NCBI GenBank assembly: GCA_049941595.1
Contig: JBNFNA010000005.1
Location: 1 to 64,000, forward strand
Direction of reading: 5' to 3'
Length of the DNA: 64,000 nucleotides
DNA from: Pasteurella sp049941595
Lineage (GTDB): Bacteria; Pseudomonadota; Gammaproteobacteria; Enterobacterales; Pasteurellaceae
The notes under the pieces were generated by a model. The model was not told where the DNA came from. It saw only the letters and a program-made list of their open reading frames with translations, and searched no databases. Below are positions 35,990 through 45,096 of this stretch, one piece after another (within the stretch, counting starts at the first letter, position 1; each line of letters starts with the position of its first letter). The position numbers were made by a program, and so were the translations under genes.

Positions 35990-36017
35990 AAGGGCAGACT
36001 TTTATGTTTGCCCTTTT
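35990..36017 (+). terminator. Rho-independent terminator after hldE
   Basis: AAGGGCAGAC pairs with GTTTGCCCTT (one G-U) around a 6-nt loop, followed by T residues. Confidence 0.8.
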
Positions 36018-36119
36018 GTATTTAGAACTCGATAAGAAAATTGTACTGAAAAGAGGCTAGTTGCTTTAGTTGCCATATTTGCTCAGCCAATCACATTTTT
36101 ATGATTGATATATATCGGT

Positions 36120-36335
36120 TTTCGCCCGATGGGCGACCTACTTTTTTCTTTGCTTGTGCAAAAGAAAACGTAGACAAAAAGAAAGCACACCCTGATTTTT
36201 CTTTTTCCTACGCTTATTGCTAACTTTTGGGCACCCACTTTCCAAACTCGCCTGGCGTGCCAAGCTCAAACAAAGAAAGTATTGCTCAAAAGTTGACGCA
36301 ACCGCTACGGCGAAAAATAAGGGGAAAAGGGAGCA
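36120..36335. repeat. Hairpin-rich intergenic block, probable dispersed repeat
   Basis: No gene is seen between hldE and csdE. The block opens with CGCCCGATGGGCG (5-bp stem, 3-nt loop). An imperfect long hairpin follows, around TTTCTTTGC-TTGT-GCAAAAGAAAA, then a GC-richer segment. The GGGCGACCTACTTT...GCAAAAGAAA pattern resembles intergenic repeats I recall from other gammaproteobacterial genomes; there is only one copy in this window. Confidence 0.45.
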
Positions 36336-36382
36336 TTAGTCTGGTTTTGTTTAGAGTGAAACTTTTTCAAAAAACACCGCAC

Positions 36383-36760
36383 TTATTTTAAGCGATGCAA
36401 TAAATTCTCAATCTGTTTCAAACCATTTAAGCGAGTCGAGCTTAAACGTTGTGCAATGCCTAATTCAGAAAAATAAGCGGTTAAATCAAAGGATTTCAGT
36501 TGTTCTGCGGTTTTGCCGTTAATTTCTTGCAATAAGATCCACAATAATCCGTTGATAATTCGAGCTTCACTGAATGCGTCAAAAGCAAAAGTGCGGTCAT
36601 TTTTTTCATTAATTTTAAACCACACTTTGGCTTCACAGCCTGTAATAGGTTGCATTTGAGCGAGAGTTTGTTCATCAGGTTGAGTGAGATTTTTACCTAA
36701 CTGAATAATCAAGCGGTAACGTTCTTCCCAACCTTTTGCACTAAGAAATTGTTGTTTCAT
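36383..36760 (-). CDS. csdE: SufE/CsdE family sulfur acceptor
   Basis: This 125-residue protein takes persulfide sulfur from a cysteine desulfurase. The acceptor Cys is in PITGCEAKVWF near residue 43, and GWEERYRLIIQLGKNL is the typical N-terminus. It lies 3 bp downstream of the desulfurase gene, as csdA-csdE in E. coli. The Suf scaffold genes are not here. Confidence 0.92.
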   Translation of the reverse strand: MKQQFLSAKGWEERYRLIIQLGKNLTQPDEQTLAQMQPITGCEAKVWFKINEKNDRTFAFDAFSEARIINGLLWILLQEINGKTAEQLKSFDLTAYFSELGIAQRLSSTRLNGLKQIENLLHRLK

Positions 36761-36763
36761 TGT

Positions 36764-37966
36764 CTAATCTAATAAATTTAACGCATTGTCGAGCGCATTA
36801 AAAAATGCATCGACATCCGCTTGTTGATTGTAAGGGGCAAAGGATAATCGCAGAGTATTGGCTTGGCCTAAACGGGCTAAATAAGGCTGTGCGCAATGTT
36901 CCCCTGAACGTAATGCAATATTTTGTTCTGCCAGAAGTGTGGCGATATCTGAGGTTGCAATGCCCGAAAAAATAAAACTCACAACCGTGCTTGGTTGTGG
37001 TGATTCAAACAGTTGGCAATTTTTGTAGTTTTTTAACCGCACTTTGCATTGCTCCGCTAACGCAATAGCGTGTTGCTCTGCAAGATCAAAATCCCATTTT
37101 TCTAACCATTCTAATACTGCATTAAAGCCAATCACGCTAGCAATATTGGGCGTGCCAGCTTCAAGACGATAAGGCAAATCTGCAAATGTGATCTGCGATT
37201 TTGATACCCGATCAACCATTTTACCACCGTAATTAGATGGTGTGAGTTGTTCAAGTGCGGTCAGTTTTCCGCTTAAAACACCCAATCCATTTGGTCCATA
37301 CAATTTATGTGCTGAAAAGGCGATGAAATCGGCATCTAAAGCCTGTAAATCAATACGTAAATGGCTAATCGCTTGGGCAGAATCCACTAATACAAGTGCA
37401 TTTGAATATTGGCGGATAAGCTCGATCAATCTTGCAATAGGCTGTTCTGTTCCGGTTACATTTGACACAAAATTTAATGCAACAAGGGCTGTTTTTTCAT
37501 TGAGAGTGTGGATTAAAGCTTGTTCATCAATCAAGCATTCATCATTAATCGGTAAAATATGGATTTTTGCACCGCACTTTTGGGTGATTTCATTCCAAGT
37601 GACAAAGTTGGCGTGATGATCTGCTTCGCTAATAATAATTTCAGAATTTGCTGTGATATGTGTGTGCGTCAACCCATTCGCCACCATATTAATGGCTTGT
37701 GTCGTGCCTGACGTCCAAACCACAGCTTGAGTAGATTCTGCATTGATCCAATTTTTTACACGTTCACGAGCCTGTTCGAAAAGTGCGGTCTGTTTTTCAT
37801 CATATTGGCTACGATGTACAGACCCTGCTGATTGATAAAAATCCACAGTCGCCTCGACTAAGGCTTGTGGTTTTAAGGCAGTAGCAGCGCTATCTAAATA
37901 AACGACAGCATCTTTTTGTTGAAAATAAGGAAAATCTGCTCGAAATACGTTTGGATCAAATTCCAT
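36764..37966 (-). CDS. csdA: Cysteine desulfurase CsdA/SufS type
   Basis: This 400-residue PLP enzyme (class V aminotransferase fold, group II desulfurase) converts cysteine to alanine plus persulfide. The PLP Lys is in AFSAHKLYGPNG near residue 221 and the catalytic Cys in RSGEHCAQP near 355. Two DUS are read as Thr-Ala-Leu (QTALFEQ and KLTALEQ). Its ATG shares one base with the stop of the upstream nuclease gene (TAATG). It partners with CsdE. Confidence 0.94.
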   Translation of the reverse strand: MEFDPNVFRADFPYFQQKDAVVYLDSAATALKPQALVEATVDFYQSAGSVHRSQYDEKQTALFEQARERVKNWINAESTQAVVWTSGTTQAINMVANGLTHTHITANSEIIISEADHHANFVTWNEITQKCGAKIHILPINDECLIDEQALIHTLNEKTALVALNFVSNVTGTEQPIARLIELIRQYSNALVLVDSAQAISHLRIDLQALDADFIAFSAHKLYGPNGLGVLSGKLTALEQLTPSNYGGKMVDRVSKSQITFADLPYRLEAGTPNIASVIGFNAVLEWLEKWDFDLAEQHAIALAEQCKVRLKNYKNCQLFESPQPSTVVSFIFSGIATSDIATLLAEQNIALRSGEHCAQPYLARLGQANTLRLSFAPYNQQADVDAFFNALDNALNLLD

Positions 37967-38451
37967 TAGTTGTTTCTCTTTTGTTTACGCCATTCTTCAG
38001 GCGGAATAGGGTGGCGATCTTGCCAAAGTCCTACTTTTTCTTTTTGCGCTTGTTTTTGCGCGCGTAAATAAGCGGGGTCTTGGCTATATTTTTCATATGC
38101 CCAAGCCATCCCTAATTTTACCATTGTTAAGTTAATATTTTTACCTTGTTGATCATAAACAGTAGCAATCGTGCGTTGATAGCGATCGTGACCATTAATA
38201 ACCAATTTCACATTGCTTTTGTGCACGAGTTGTCCTAATGTCATTCGCGATTTTGTGCCGAAGGGTTGCCCCTTTTCAGGGGCATCAATTTCAGCTAAGC
38301 GAACTCGTAACTGTTTATTATTTTGTAATAAGCAAGTGAGTGTATCACCATCTGCAATACTTACAACTCTACAATGTAAAGTGCGGTCGGCTTGTGCACA
38401 GAATGTTAGAAATAGGCAACATACTGCAATAATTGTTGATTTCTTAAACAT
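37966..38451 (-). CDS. Secreted thermonuclease (SNase) family protein
   Basis: This 161-residue protein has a signal peptide (about 23 residues, ending CAQA). The staphylococcal-nuclease fold shows VSIADGDTLTC, the catalytic RLAEIDAPEKGQPFG and the second Arg/Glu region DRYQRTIATVY. It probably degrades DNA or RNA in the periplasm or outside the cell, which may matter in a naturally competent species. ATG 38451 has AAGGAT upstream; a longer frame to 38535 lacks homology. Confidence 0.9.
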   Translation of the reverse strand: MFKKSTIIAVCCLFLTFCAQADRTLHCRVVSIADGDTLTCLLQNNKQLRVRLAEIDAPEKGQPFGTKSRMTLGQLVHKSNVKLVINGHDRYQRTIATVYDQQGKNINLTMVKLGMAWAYEKYSQDPAYLRAQKQAQKEKVGLWQDRHPIPPEEWRKQKRNN

Positions 38452-38578
38452 ATTAATTTTTATCCTTATAAAATTTGCGTATTTTATCGAAAAACTCACA
38501 AAAATTGAAAAAATGGGAGTAAAATATTCACTCATTTTTATCTAAATGACGATTTCTTGTCAAAAAGTGGGAGTAAAA

Positions 38579-38986
38579 ATGGCTTGGAAAATAGTTGATA
38601 TCATCCGTTCTTTATTTATTTTATATGCAATGTTGTGGATTGGCGGGCAAATTGCACATTTTATACCTATCGGAATTCCTGCCAGTATTTGGGGTTTATT
38701 ACTTTTATTCTTATGCTTAACTTTCCGAATTATTAAATTAAATTGGGTGCTTGCCTCTTCAAATTTATTAATTCGTTATATGGCATTACTCTTCGTTCCT
38801 GTGAGTGTTGGCATTGTCAAATATGCTGATCTTTTGTTTGAACAAATGAAAGTGTTGTTATTGCCTAATATTATTAGCACCTTTCTTACCCTTATTGTGA
38901 TTGGGTTTCTGTCTGATTATATATTCTCTTTAAAATCATTTTCTTATTTACGGAAAAAAGCCATAAAAAGACAAGCAAGGAAGTAA
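38579..38986 (+). CDS. yohJ: CidA/LrgA family membrane protein (YohJ)
   Basis: This 135-residue protein has four membrane helices, with the family signature GQIAHFIPIGIPASIWGLLLLF. LrgA-like proteins resemble holins and have been linked to autolysis control and metabolite export. ATG 38579 follows GGGAG; the upstream in-frame ATG 38546 lacks a ribosome site. It is followed 2 bp later by its usual partner yohK. Confidence 0.9.
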   Translation: MAWKIVDIIRSLFILYAMLWIGGQIAHFIPIGIPASIWGLLLLFLCLTFRIIKLNWVLASSNLLIRYMALLFVPVSVGIVKYADLLFEQMKVLLLPNIISTFLTLIVIGFLSDYIFSLKSFSYLRKKAIKRQARK

Positions 38987-38988
38987 CA

Positions 38989-39687
38989 ATGAGCCATTAT
39001 CTTATTTATCTTTATTCGTTATTAACCATTGCGGTTTTTGTTTTCGCCCTTGAAATTAATAAGCGCTGGAAATCAATTTTCTTCAATTCTTTTGTACTGA
39101 CTGTATTAGTTGTCGTCGCTGTGTTACTGGGTTTTCATATTCCTTATGAAACTTATATGGCAGGCAATACGCCGTTAAATGAACTGTTAGGAGTGAGTAT
39201 TGTCGCTTTAGCTGTGCCTTTATATGAGCAATTACGCCAAATCAGCCAACGTTGGAAAGGCATTTTATTTATTACCATTTCAGCTTCTTTGCTTTCAATG
39301 TTTTCAGGTGCAGTGTTAGCCTTATTACTGGGCGCTAATCCACAAATTGTCGCCACAGTCTTGCCTAAATCAGTGACTACCCCTATCGCAATGGCAATTT
39401 CTGAAAGTTTAGATGGTATCCCTTCGGTTGCTGCTGTTGGTGTATTAATTGCAGGTTTACAAGGCTCTGTGTTGGGCTTGTTAGTGTTACGAAAATTAAA
39501 AATTAAGCACGCAGAAGCCTTAGGATTAGCAATCGGATCAATTTCTCACGCATTGGGAACGGTGGCTTGTATGGAAATGGATCAAAAAGCGGGTAGTTAT
39601 AGTTCCATCGCCTTGGTATTATGTGGCATTATTACATCCATTCTTGCACCCGTGATGTTTAAGTTAATCTATTTAGTGGCCACATAA
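38989..39687 (+). CDS. yohK: CidB/LrgB family membrane protein (YohK)
   Basis: This 232-residue protein has about seven membrane helices and the family motifs LLGVSIVALAVPLYEQ and LPKSVTTPIAMAISE. The conserved GSISHALGTVACMEMD segment is also present. It works with YohJ; the molecular activity of this family in Gram-negatives remains debated (a glycolate/lactate-type exporter has been suggested for some members). The dgt start is 1 bp downstream, implying a three-gene operon. Confidence 0.9.
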   Translation: MSHYLIYLYSLLTIAVFVFALEINKRWKSIFFNSFVLTVLVVVAVLLGFHIPYETYMAGNTPLNELLGVSIVALAVPLYEQLRQISQRWKGILFITISASLLSMFSGAVLALLLGANPQIVATVLPKSVTTPIAMAISESLDGIPSVAAVGVLIAGLQGSVLGLLVLRKLKIKHAEALGLAIGSISHALGTVACMEMDQKAGSYSSIALVLCGIITSILAPVMFKLIYLVAT

Positions 39688-39688
39688 T

Positions 39689-41038
39689 ATGAAAAATTTG
39701 ATAAATCCCCGTTGGCAATCTCGTTTTCTTTCTGATAAACCACGTGAAAAAGATCATCGCCCGCCATTTCGTCGAGATCGTGGGCGAATTTTACATTCAG
39801 CTGCTTTTCGTTGTTTACAAGCAAAAACACAGATTCACGCAGTGGGCGAAAATGATTTTTATCGTACACGTTTAACCCATTCTTTAGAAGTCGCACAGAT
39901 TGGCAGTAGCCTCGTAGCACAAATGGGATTTATCGAAGCTTTTTCCTCATTAAGCACACAACAAAATGAACGATCAGAGCTGCAAAAACAGCTAAAATCT
40001 TTGTTACCGACTAACGATCTGATCGAAAGTTTGTGCTTTGCACACGACATTGGACATCCGCCATTTGGTCACGGTGGAGAGGTCGCATTGAATTATATGA
40101 TGCGTTCTAATGGTGGATTTGAAGGCAATGCGCAAACCTTCCGATTACTGACAAAATTAGAGCCTTATACGCAAAATGCGGGAATGAATCTGACCCGCAG
40201 AACCTTGCTTGGGATCGTAAAATATCCCGCGATTTTAGATCAATCGTCTGCTCAATATGATGAACTACCGCACACGCAAAATGCCGACCCTCGTTATGTT
40301 AAAATTACCGATTGGCGACCGGGAAAAGGCATTTTCCGAGATGATCTCAAAATGTTCGAGTGGTTGTTAGCGCCATTGAGTGAGAAAGATCGTAACTTGT
40401 TTGGACAATTCCATAAAGTGCGGTCAAATCCAGCCGAGATTTTAAAAACACGTTTTAAATCATTGGATTGCAGCTTAATGGAACTAGCTGATGACATTGC
40501 ATACGGCGTACACGATTTAGAAGATGCGATTGTGGTTGGGGTGGTGAATCTACATCAATGGCAAGAAGCGCTAGTGGAATTGAAAAGTTGCCCTTCGGAG
40601 TGGATTCAACAACATATTGACAGTTTGACGGAAAAGCTTTTTTCAGACCAACATTATTTACGCAAAAATGCGATTGGTGCATTAGTCAATTATTTCATCA
40701 CCAGTGTGCGTTGGAAACTTACTGCTGAGTTTAATGACCCATTATTACGTTATAATGCAGAGTTACCAGATGAAGTGGTGGCTGTGTTAAATATTTTCAA
40801 AAAATTTGTGTGGAAATACGTGATTAGAAATGTGGAAACACAACGCATTGAATACAAAGGACAGCGTATTTTAACGGAAATGTTTCAAATTTTTGAATCT
40901 GATCCAGAGCGTTTACTGCCACGCAATACCGCAATGCGTTGGAAAAATGCAGAAGAAAATGGCAAAAAACGTATTATTTGTGATTATATCGCCGGTATGT
41001 CCGATGCGTATGCATTGAGAGTTTATCAGCAGTTGTAA
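39689..41038 (+). CDS. dgt: dGTPase-like HD-domain triphosphohydrolase
   Basis: This 449-residue HD hydrolase has the metal-binding His in RLTHSLEVAQIG (near 70) and the HD pair in CFAHDIGHPPFGHGGE (near 119). ADDIAYGVHDLEDA supplies the distal Asp. Relatives cleave dGTP or other dNTPs to nucleoside plus triphosphate and influence dNTP pools. The sequence is in the dGTPase-like group rather than being clearly E. coli Dgt, so substrate preference is uncertain. Confidence 0.88.
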   Translation: MKNLINPRWQSRFLSDKPREKDHRPPFRRDRGRILHSAAFRCLQAKTQIHAVGENDFYRTRLTHSLEVAQIGSSLVAQMGFIEAFSSLSTQQNERSELQKQLKSLLPTNDLIESLCFAHDIGHPPFGHGGEVALNYMMRSNGGFEGNAQTFRLLTKLEPYTQNAGMNLTRRTLLGIVKYPAILDQSSAQYDELPHTQNADPRYVKITDWRPGKGIFRDDLKMFEWLLAPLSEKDRNLFGQFHKVRSNPAEILKTRFKSLDCSLMELADDIAYGVHDLEDAIVVGVVNLHQWQEALVELKSCPSEWIQQHIDSLTEKLFSDQHYLRKNAIGALVNYFITSVRWKLTAEFNDPLLRYNAELPDEVVAVLNIFKKFVWKYVIRNVETQRIEYKGQRILTEMFQIFESDPERLLPRNTAMRWKNAEENGKKRIICDYIAGMSDAYALRVYQQL

Positions 41039-41064
41039 AAATAATTATTTAAAAAAGAGGCATT

Positions 41065-43017
41065 ATGGCATTAATATCCTTAACCAATGGATACCTTTCT
41101 TTTAGTGATCACCCTTTATTAGATCACACCGATTTACATATTGAAGCTGGCGAACGTGTTTGTTTAGTAGGTCGCAATGGTGCGGGCAAATCGACGCTAA
41201 TGAAGATTTTATCGGGCGAAGTTATTATGGACGACGGTCGCTTGCAGTTCGAAAAAGATATCGTTGTTTCCCGTTTAGAACAAGACCCACCTCGTCACGC
41301 AGAAGGCAATGTGTTTGATTATGTTGCTGAAGGGATTGAACATCTTGCGGAATTATTGAAAGACTATCACCGCATTTCATTGCAATTAGAAAAAGAATAT
41401 AGCGAAAATGCCCTCAATCAATTAGCCCAAGTCCAAGCAAAATTAGATCACGCTAATGGCTGGCGTTTTGAAAGCAAGATCAAAGAAGTTTTAGCCAAAT
41501 TGGCTCTTAATCCAGACACTTTATTATCTGAATTATCAGGTGGTTGGTTGCGTAAAGCCGCATTAGCACGTGCCTTAGTTTGCCAACCTGATGTGTTATT
41601 GCTAGACGAACCAACAAACCATTTAGATGTTGATGCAATTGAATGGCTGGAGGAATTTTTATTAGGCTTTGAAGGCAGTATTGTATTTATTTCTCACGAC
41701 CGTTCGTTTATTCGCAAAATGGCAACCCGAATTGTGGACTTAGATCGTGGTCAGCTTGCATCTTATCCGGGCAATTACGATCTGTATCTCACCACAAAAG
41801 AAGAAAACTTACGTGTTGAAGCCTTACAAAACGAACTCTTTGATAAAAAATTGGCGCAAGAAGAAGTGTGGATTCGTCAAGGGATTAAAGCACGTAGAAC
41901 TCGTAATGAAGGGCGTGTACGTGCGTTAAAAGCGTTACGTGAAGAACGCCGTCAGCGTCGTGAAGTGTTGGGCACAGCAAAATTACAAATCGATAATTCA
42001 AGCCGTTCTGGCAAGATTGTGTTTGAAATGGATAACGTTAGCTATGAGGTTGCAGGTAAAAAACTTCTGCAAAACTTCAGCACGACTATTTTACGTGGCG
42101 ATAAAATTGCGCTTGTGGGGCCAAATGGTTGTGGTAAAACAACTTTCATTAAATTATTGCTGGGCGAAATCAAACCAACATCAGGTACGGTGCGTTGCGG
42201 TACTAAATTAGATATCGCTTATTTCGATCAATACCGTGCCGATCTTGACCCTGAAAAAACAGTGATGGACAATGTCGCCGATGGCAAGCAAGATATTGAA
42301 GTAAATGGTATTAAACGCCACGTATTAGGCTATTTGCAAGACTTCTTATTCCCACCAAAACGAGCAATGGTGCCAGTTAAGGCATTATCTGGCGGTGAAC
42401 GCAACCGCTTATTACTTGCGAAATTGTTACTTAAACCAAATAACTTATTAATTCTGGATGAGCCAACCAACGATCTTGATGTTGAAACCTTAGAATTATT
42501 AGAGGAAATTTTGGCGGATTATCAAGGCACGTTATTAATCGTCAGCCACGATCGTCAATTTATTGATAATACGGCAACAGAATGTTTTATGTTTGAAGGC
42601 GATGGCGTGCTGAATGAATATGTGGGCGGTTTCCACGATGCAAAACAACAGCAAGCTAACTATTTTGCGCATAAAGCCGAACAAGAAGCCTTAAAACAGA
42701 AGAAAGCAGCACAAGCAGAGACAGTGAAAAGTGCGGTCGATTCTGAACAAGTTTCGCAAACAGGTAAGAACCAACAACGTTCAGTAAAACTTTCTTATAA
42801 AGAACAAAGAGAGTTGGAACAATTACCACAACTTTTGGAAGAATTGGAAGAAAAAGTGACCGCACTTCAGGCTGAAATTGGCAGTGCTGAGTTTTTCCAA
42901 CAAGCCCACGATTATACTTCTGCAAAATTGCAGGCATTAGCCGATGCTGAACAAGCGCTTGAAGAAGCATTTTTACGTTGGGAAGAGCTCGAAGAAAAGA
43001 AAAACACAAGTAAATAG
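41065..43017 (+). CDS. uup: Uup, ABC-F family ATPase
   Basis: This 650-residue soluble protein has two ABC domains: Walker A GRNGAGKST and signature LSGGW in the first, GPNGCGKTT and LSGGE in the second. Walker B motifs are LLLDEPTNHLD and LILDEPTNDLD. A linker of about 80 residues joins them, and a C-terminal coiled coil (after 540) is the DNA-binding part of E. coli Uup. Uup is linked to ribosome function and to lowering precise transposon excision. DUS are read as Ser-Ala-Val and Thr-Ala-Leu in the C-terminal linker. Confidence 0.95.
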   Translation: MALISLTNGYLSFSDHPLLDHTDLHIEAGERVCLVGRNGAGKSTLMKILSGEVIMDDGRLQFEKDIVVSRLEQDPPRHAEGNVFDYVAEGIEHLAELLKDYHRISLQLEKEYSENALNQLAQVQAKLDHANGWRFESKIKEVLAKLALNPDTLLSELSGGWLRKAALARALVCQPDVLLLDEPTNHLDVDAIEWLEEFLLGFEGSIVFISHDRSFIRKMATRIVDLDRGQLASYPGNYDLYLTTKEENLRVEALQNELFDKKLAQEEVWIRQGIKARRTRNEGRVRALKALREERRQRREVLGTAKLQIDNSSRSGKIVFEMDNVSYEVAGKKLLQNFSTTILRGDKIALVGPNGCGKTTFIKLLLGEIKPTSGTVRCGTKLDIAYFDQYRADLDPEKTVMDNVADGKQDIEVNGIKRHVLGYLQDFLFPPKRAMVPVKALSGGERNRLLLAKLLLKPNNLLILDEPTNDLDVETLELLEEILADYQGTLLIVSHDRQFIDNTATECFMFEGDGVLNEYVGGFHDAKQQQANYFAHKAEQEALKQKKAAQAETVKSAVDSEQVSQTGKNQQRSVKLSYKEQRELEQLPQLLEELEEKVTALQAEIGSAEFFQQAHDYTSAKLQALADAEQALEEAFLRWEELEEKKNTSK

Positions 43018-43025
43018 AGATCGAA

Positions 43026-43054
43026 ATGGGGTAAGTGGATTTACCCCATTTTTA
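43026..43054 (+). terminator. Rho-independent terminator after uup
   Basis: ATGGGGTAA/TTACCCCAT, 9-bp stem, 6-nt loop, followed by TTTT. Confidence 0.88.
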
Positions 43055-43063
43055 TAGGTAATC

Positions 43064-43091
43064 AAAGTGCGGTCGATTTTGAAAAAGTTTT
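43064..43091 (+). repeat. Left copy of a DUS-containing direct repeat
   Basis: AAGTGCGGTCGATTTT followed by GAAAAAGTTTT closely matches 43681-43706, about 616 bp away, with one or two differences. The pair brackets the orphan gene 43192-43716. Confidence 0.7.
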
Positions 43092-43191
43092 AACTTTGAA
43101 GAGTTGAATTTAGAGTAGATATTTAGAATAGCAAAGTATAGTTTTTGTGAAATCATTTGTTATAAATGAGTGCTAGATTGGGAAAGGATTA

Positions 43192-43716
43192 ATGAAACTT
43201 ATTTTTTCATATACTCACGATCCATTTGATAATAATGATGTATTTCCTATTTGTATACCACATCAAATGAGTGAAGATAGAGAACGTGATGAATATATAT
43301 GCACATATGTAAGTTATTTTTGTTCTAGGTATCATTCACAGTATACAAAGAATTATATGTTGGAAGACTTATATAATAATTCACTCACGAATTGTTATAT
43401 TGGTGTAGATGCGATAGATGCGCTAATAGACTATGATAATGTCAAAATTGGATATGGGCTTTATGAAGATGATTGTGAGCCAGAAGATTATGATCCCGAA
43501 GATACGGTATATATTGTGATTAGTCGAGAAGAACTTATCTATTTATTAGAAAAATGGGATGAGTTTCTCGCTAAACCTATAATCGATCTGAATTATGAGG
43601 AAATTATTGATACTCAGGATATGTATCAATACGATTTATCATTAAATCATTTAATGAGAAATCTTAAGAGGGTTTTCAATAAGTGCGGTCGATTTTGGAA
43701 AAGTTTTCTTTCCTAA
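43192..43716 (+). CDS. Unrecognised small acidic protein
   Basis: I do not recognise this 174-residue protein. It is acidic and tyrosine-rich (for example YEDDCEPEDYDPEDTVY near 95-110), with no signal peptide or membrane segment. The central helix EELIYLLEKWDEFLAKP and the acidic, compact character resemble many immunity-type proteins, but no named family is claimed. AAAGG precedes the ATG. The last 12 codons are formed by a DUS-containing repeat (43681-43706), so the C-terminus KCGRFWKSFLS may be a by-product of insertion. Confidence 0.6.
   Translation: MKLIFSYTHDPFDNNDVFPICIPHQMSEDRERDEYICTYVSYFCSRYHSQYTKNYMLEDLYNNSLTNCYIGVDAIDALIDYDNVKIGYGLYEDDCEPEDYDPEDTVYIVISREELIYLLEKWDEFLAKPIIDLNYEEIIDTQDMYQYDLSLNHLMRNLKRVFNKCGRFWKSFLS
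43681..43706 (+). repeat. Right copy of the DUS-containing direct repeat
   Basis: AAGTGCGGTCGATTTTGGAAAAGTTTT-like sequence is shared with 43064-43091. It lies inside the 3' end of the orphan gene. Confidence 0.7.
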
Positions 43717-43788
43717 TAGGTTCATCTTATTTGAGAGAATACGTTGATGATGCTTAATAGAAAGTAGAAGTTATTTTTGAGGAAAATG

Positions 43789-44394
43789 ATGCGAAATAAT
43801 ATTGTTGTAAGAAAAGCAATTAATATTAAAGAGAAAAATAATATAGCAAATTTTGCAGAAATGTATTTTTCCCCATTTTCTAGTGCATCAGCTATAAGCT
43901 TTGAACTGCTAAATATGGAGTCTTCAACAGGGAAATATTGTTTACTCAAGAAATTTTTATCCTGTAATTATCCAAGTGAGACTAGATTAGAATTTGTAAT
44001 TCAAATATCAAATCAACCAAATAAAGAAAGCCTTAAATATAAAGGTCTTTGGAAGATATTAGAGCATTCAGGTGTTAATATTGATATTTTCGAAAATAAG
44101 GATAGCATTTTTAAGATAACGGATTCAGGTATTGATCTATTAGGGTATGCAGAATTAAATGTTAAAAATATAGATGCTATGATTGGCTTAATAAATAAAG
44201 TAGATTACTTATATTTTTCTTTAGGTAAACGTGATAAAAACTGTTTTGATAACTACCAAGATTGGATTGATTTTAAATTAAGTAAATGTAATTTAGTGTT
44301 GTTTTTTGCCTCTGACTTATGGGAAGAGTTAAATGAGCTTATTATCATTAAAAACGATATTGATGTTTTTGAGTTAAATGTTGATTCACTTTGA
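43789..44394 (+). CDS. Unrecognised AT-rich gene product
   Basis: This is a soluble protein of about 201 residues without a family I can name. It has no signal or membrane segments and is rich in Asn, Ile, Asp and Phe. It has plausible mixed alpha/beta structure, with strands such as RLEFVIQIS and KCNLVLFFAS and the helix LWEELNELIII. GAGG lies 6 nt before ATG 43789; ATG 43786 and TTG 43777 are alternatives. Base composition is markedly more AT-rich than neighbouring core genes and there is no DUS within it, which suggests recent acquisition. By position it may belong with the orphan genes on either side. Confidence 0.55.
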   Translation: MRNNIVVRKAINIKEKNNIANFAEMYFSPFSSASAISFELLNMESSTGKYCLLKKFLSCNYPSETRLEFVIQISNQPNKESLKYKGLWKILEHSGVNIDIFENKDSIFKITDSGIDLLGYAELNVKNIDAMIGLINKVDYLYFSLGKRDKNCFDNYQDWIDFKLSKCNLVLFFASDLWEELNELIIIKNDIDVFELNVDSL

Positions 44395-44554
44395 TAATTT
44401 TTACGTTTAGGAAAATCAAAGCAGAATAGATAATAAAAGCTCAGTAAAGTAAGATGAACAGGTGTTTAGAATTAAATATTAATTCTTTGATAAAGATATT
44501 ATTAAATGATTAATAAACTTTTTAAGGTGAAAAATTTTATATCTTAGTCCATCT

Positions 44555-45025
44555 ATGAAGAATGAAATTAATAAAATAAAAAGGACATTAGAAAAAGATA
44601 ATGTTTCAATCAACCTATTGGAGTTGTTGGAGTTTTCTAATGTTGATAATTGTATATTTTTTAAATTTCAACAAATAGATAATTCTATTGATGTAATTGA
44701 TGTAATTGATGTAATTGATGTAAATTCTATTTCACCACAGTTTATTGATTTATCAGGCTATGAAGCAAGTATAAATAGGTTTCATATAGATGATTATGTT
44801 GACAATAATATTTTATCTCAATCTCTTTTATTTTTAGAGGAGTTTAAAAGGAAGTGGAGGAAAATATATCCTAGTACTAGTTGTACAGTATTAATAAATT
44901 TTCAGAATGATAAAGTAGGTACATTTTCCACGTTTACTTTTCATAAAAATAGAAGCAATGAGACTGTATTTGATATAAGTGATATTAATACTATTTCTCA
45001 ATCTATTCTCATCGATATTTTTTGA
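44555..45025 (+). CDS. Unrecognised protein with an Asp-Val-Ile repeat
   Basis: This 156-residue acidic protein is unknown to me. Residues about 45-56 are an in-frame 9-bp tandem repeat giving (I)DV-IDV-IDV-IDV. The C-terminal half (SCTVLINFQNDKVGTFSTFTF, then FDISDIN) looks like a beta-hairpin sheet followed by a helix, a layout frequent in small immunity proteins; this is only an impression. No strong ribosome site precedes the ATG, so expression is uncertain. A 160-bp gap without features separates it from the previous gene. Confidence 0.5.
   Translation: MKNEINKIKRTLEKDNVSINLLELLEFSNVDNCIFFKFQQIDNSIDVIDVIDVIDVNSISPQFIDLSGYEASINRFHIDDYVDNNILSQSLLFLEEFKRKWRKIYPSTSCTVLINFQNDKVGTFSTFTFHKNRSNETVFDISDINTISQSILIDIF
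44687..44722 (+). repeat. 9-bp tandem repeat, four perfect copies (ATTGATGTA)
   Basis: Four exact copies lie inside the gene 44555-45025 and keep its frame. The tract is short but is the only such tract in the accessory pocket. Confidence 0.85.
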
Positions 45026-45096
45026 ATGATGTATTGTGTTATAGGTGAATCAGGACAATCAGATAACATATATGTTCTAGTGATAAAAAAGATAAA

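Noticed and set aside
41747..41929. Plus-strand alternative frames inside uup
   Set aside because: They are out-of-frame shadows within a strongly conserved ABC-F gene.
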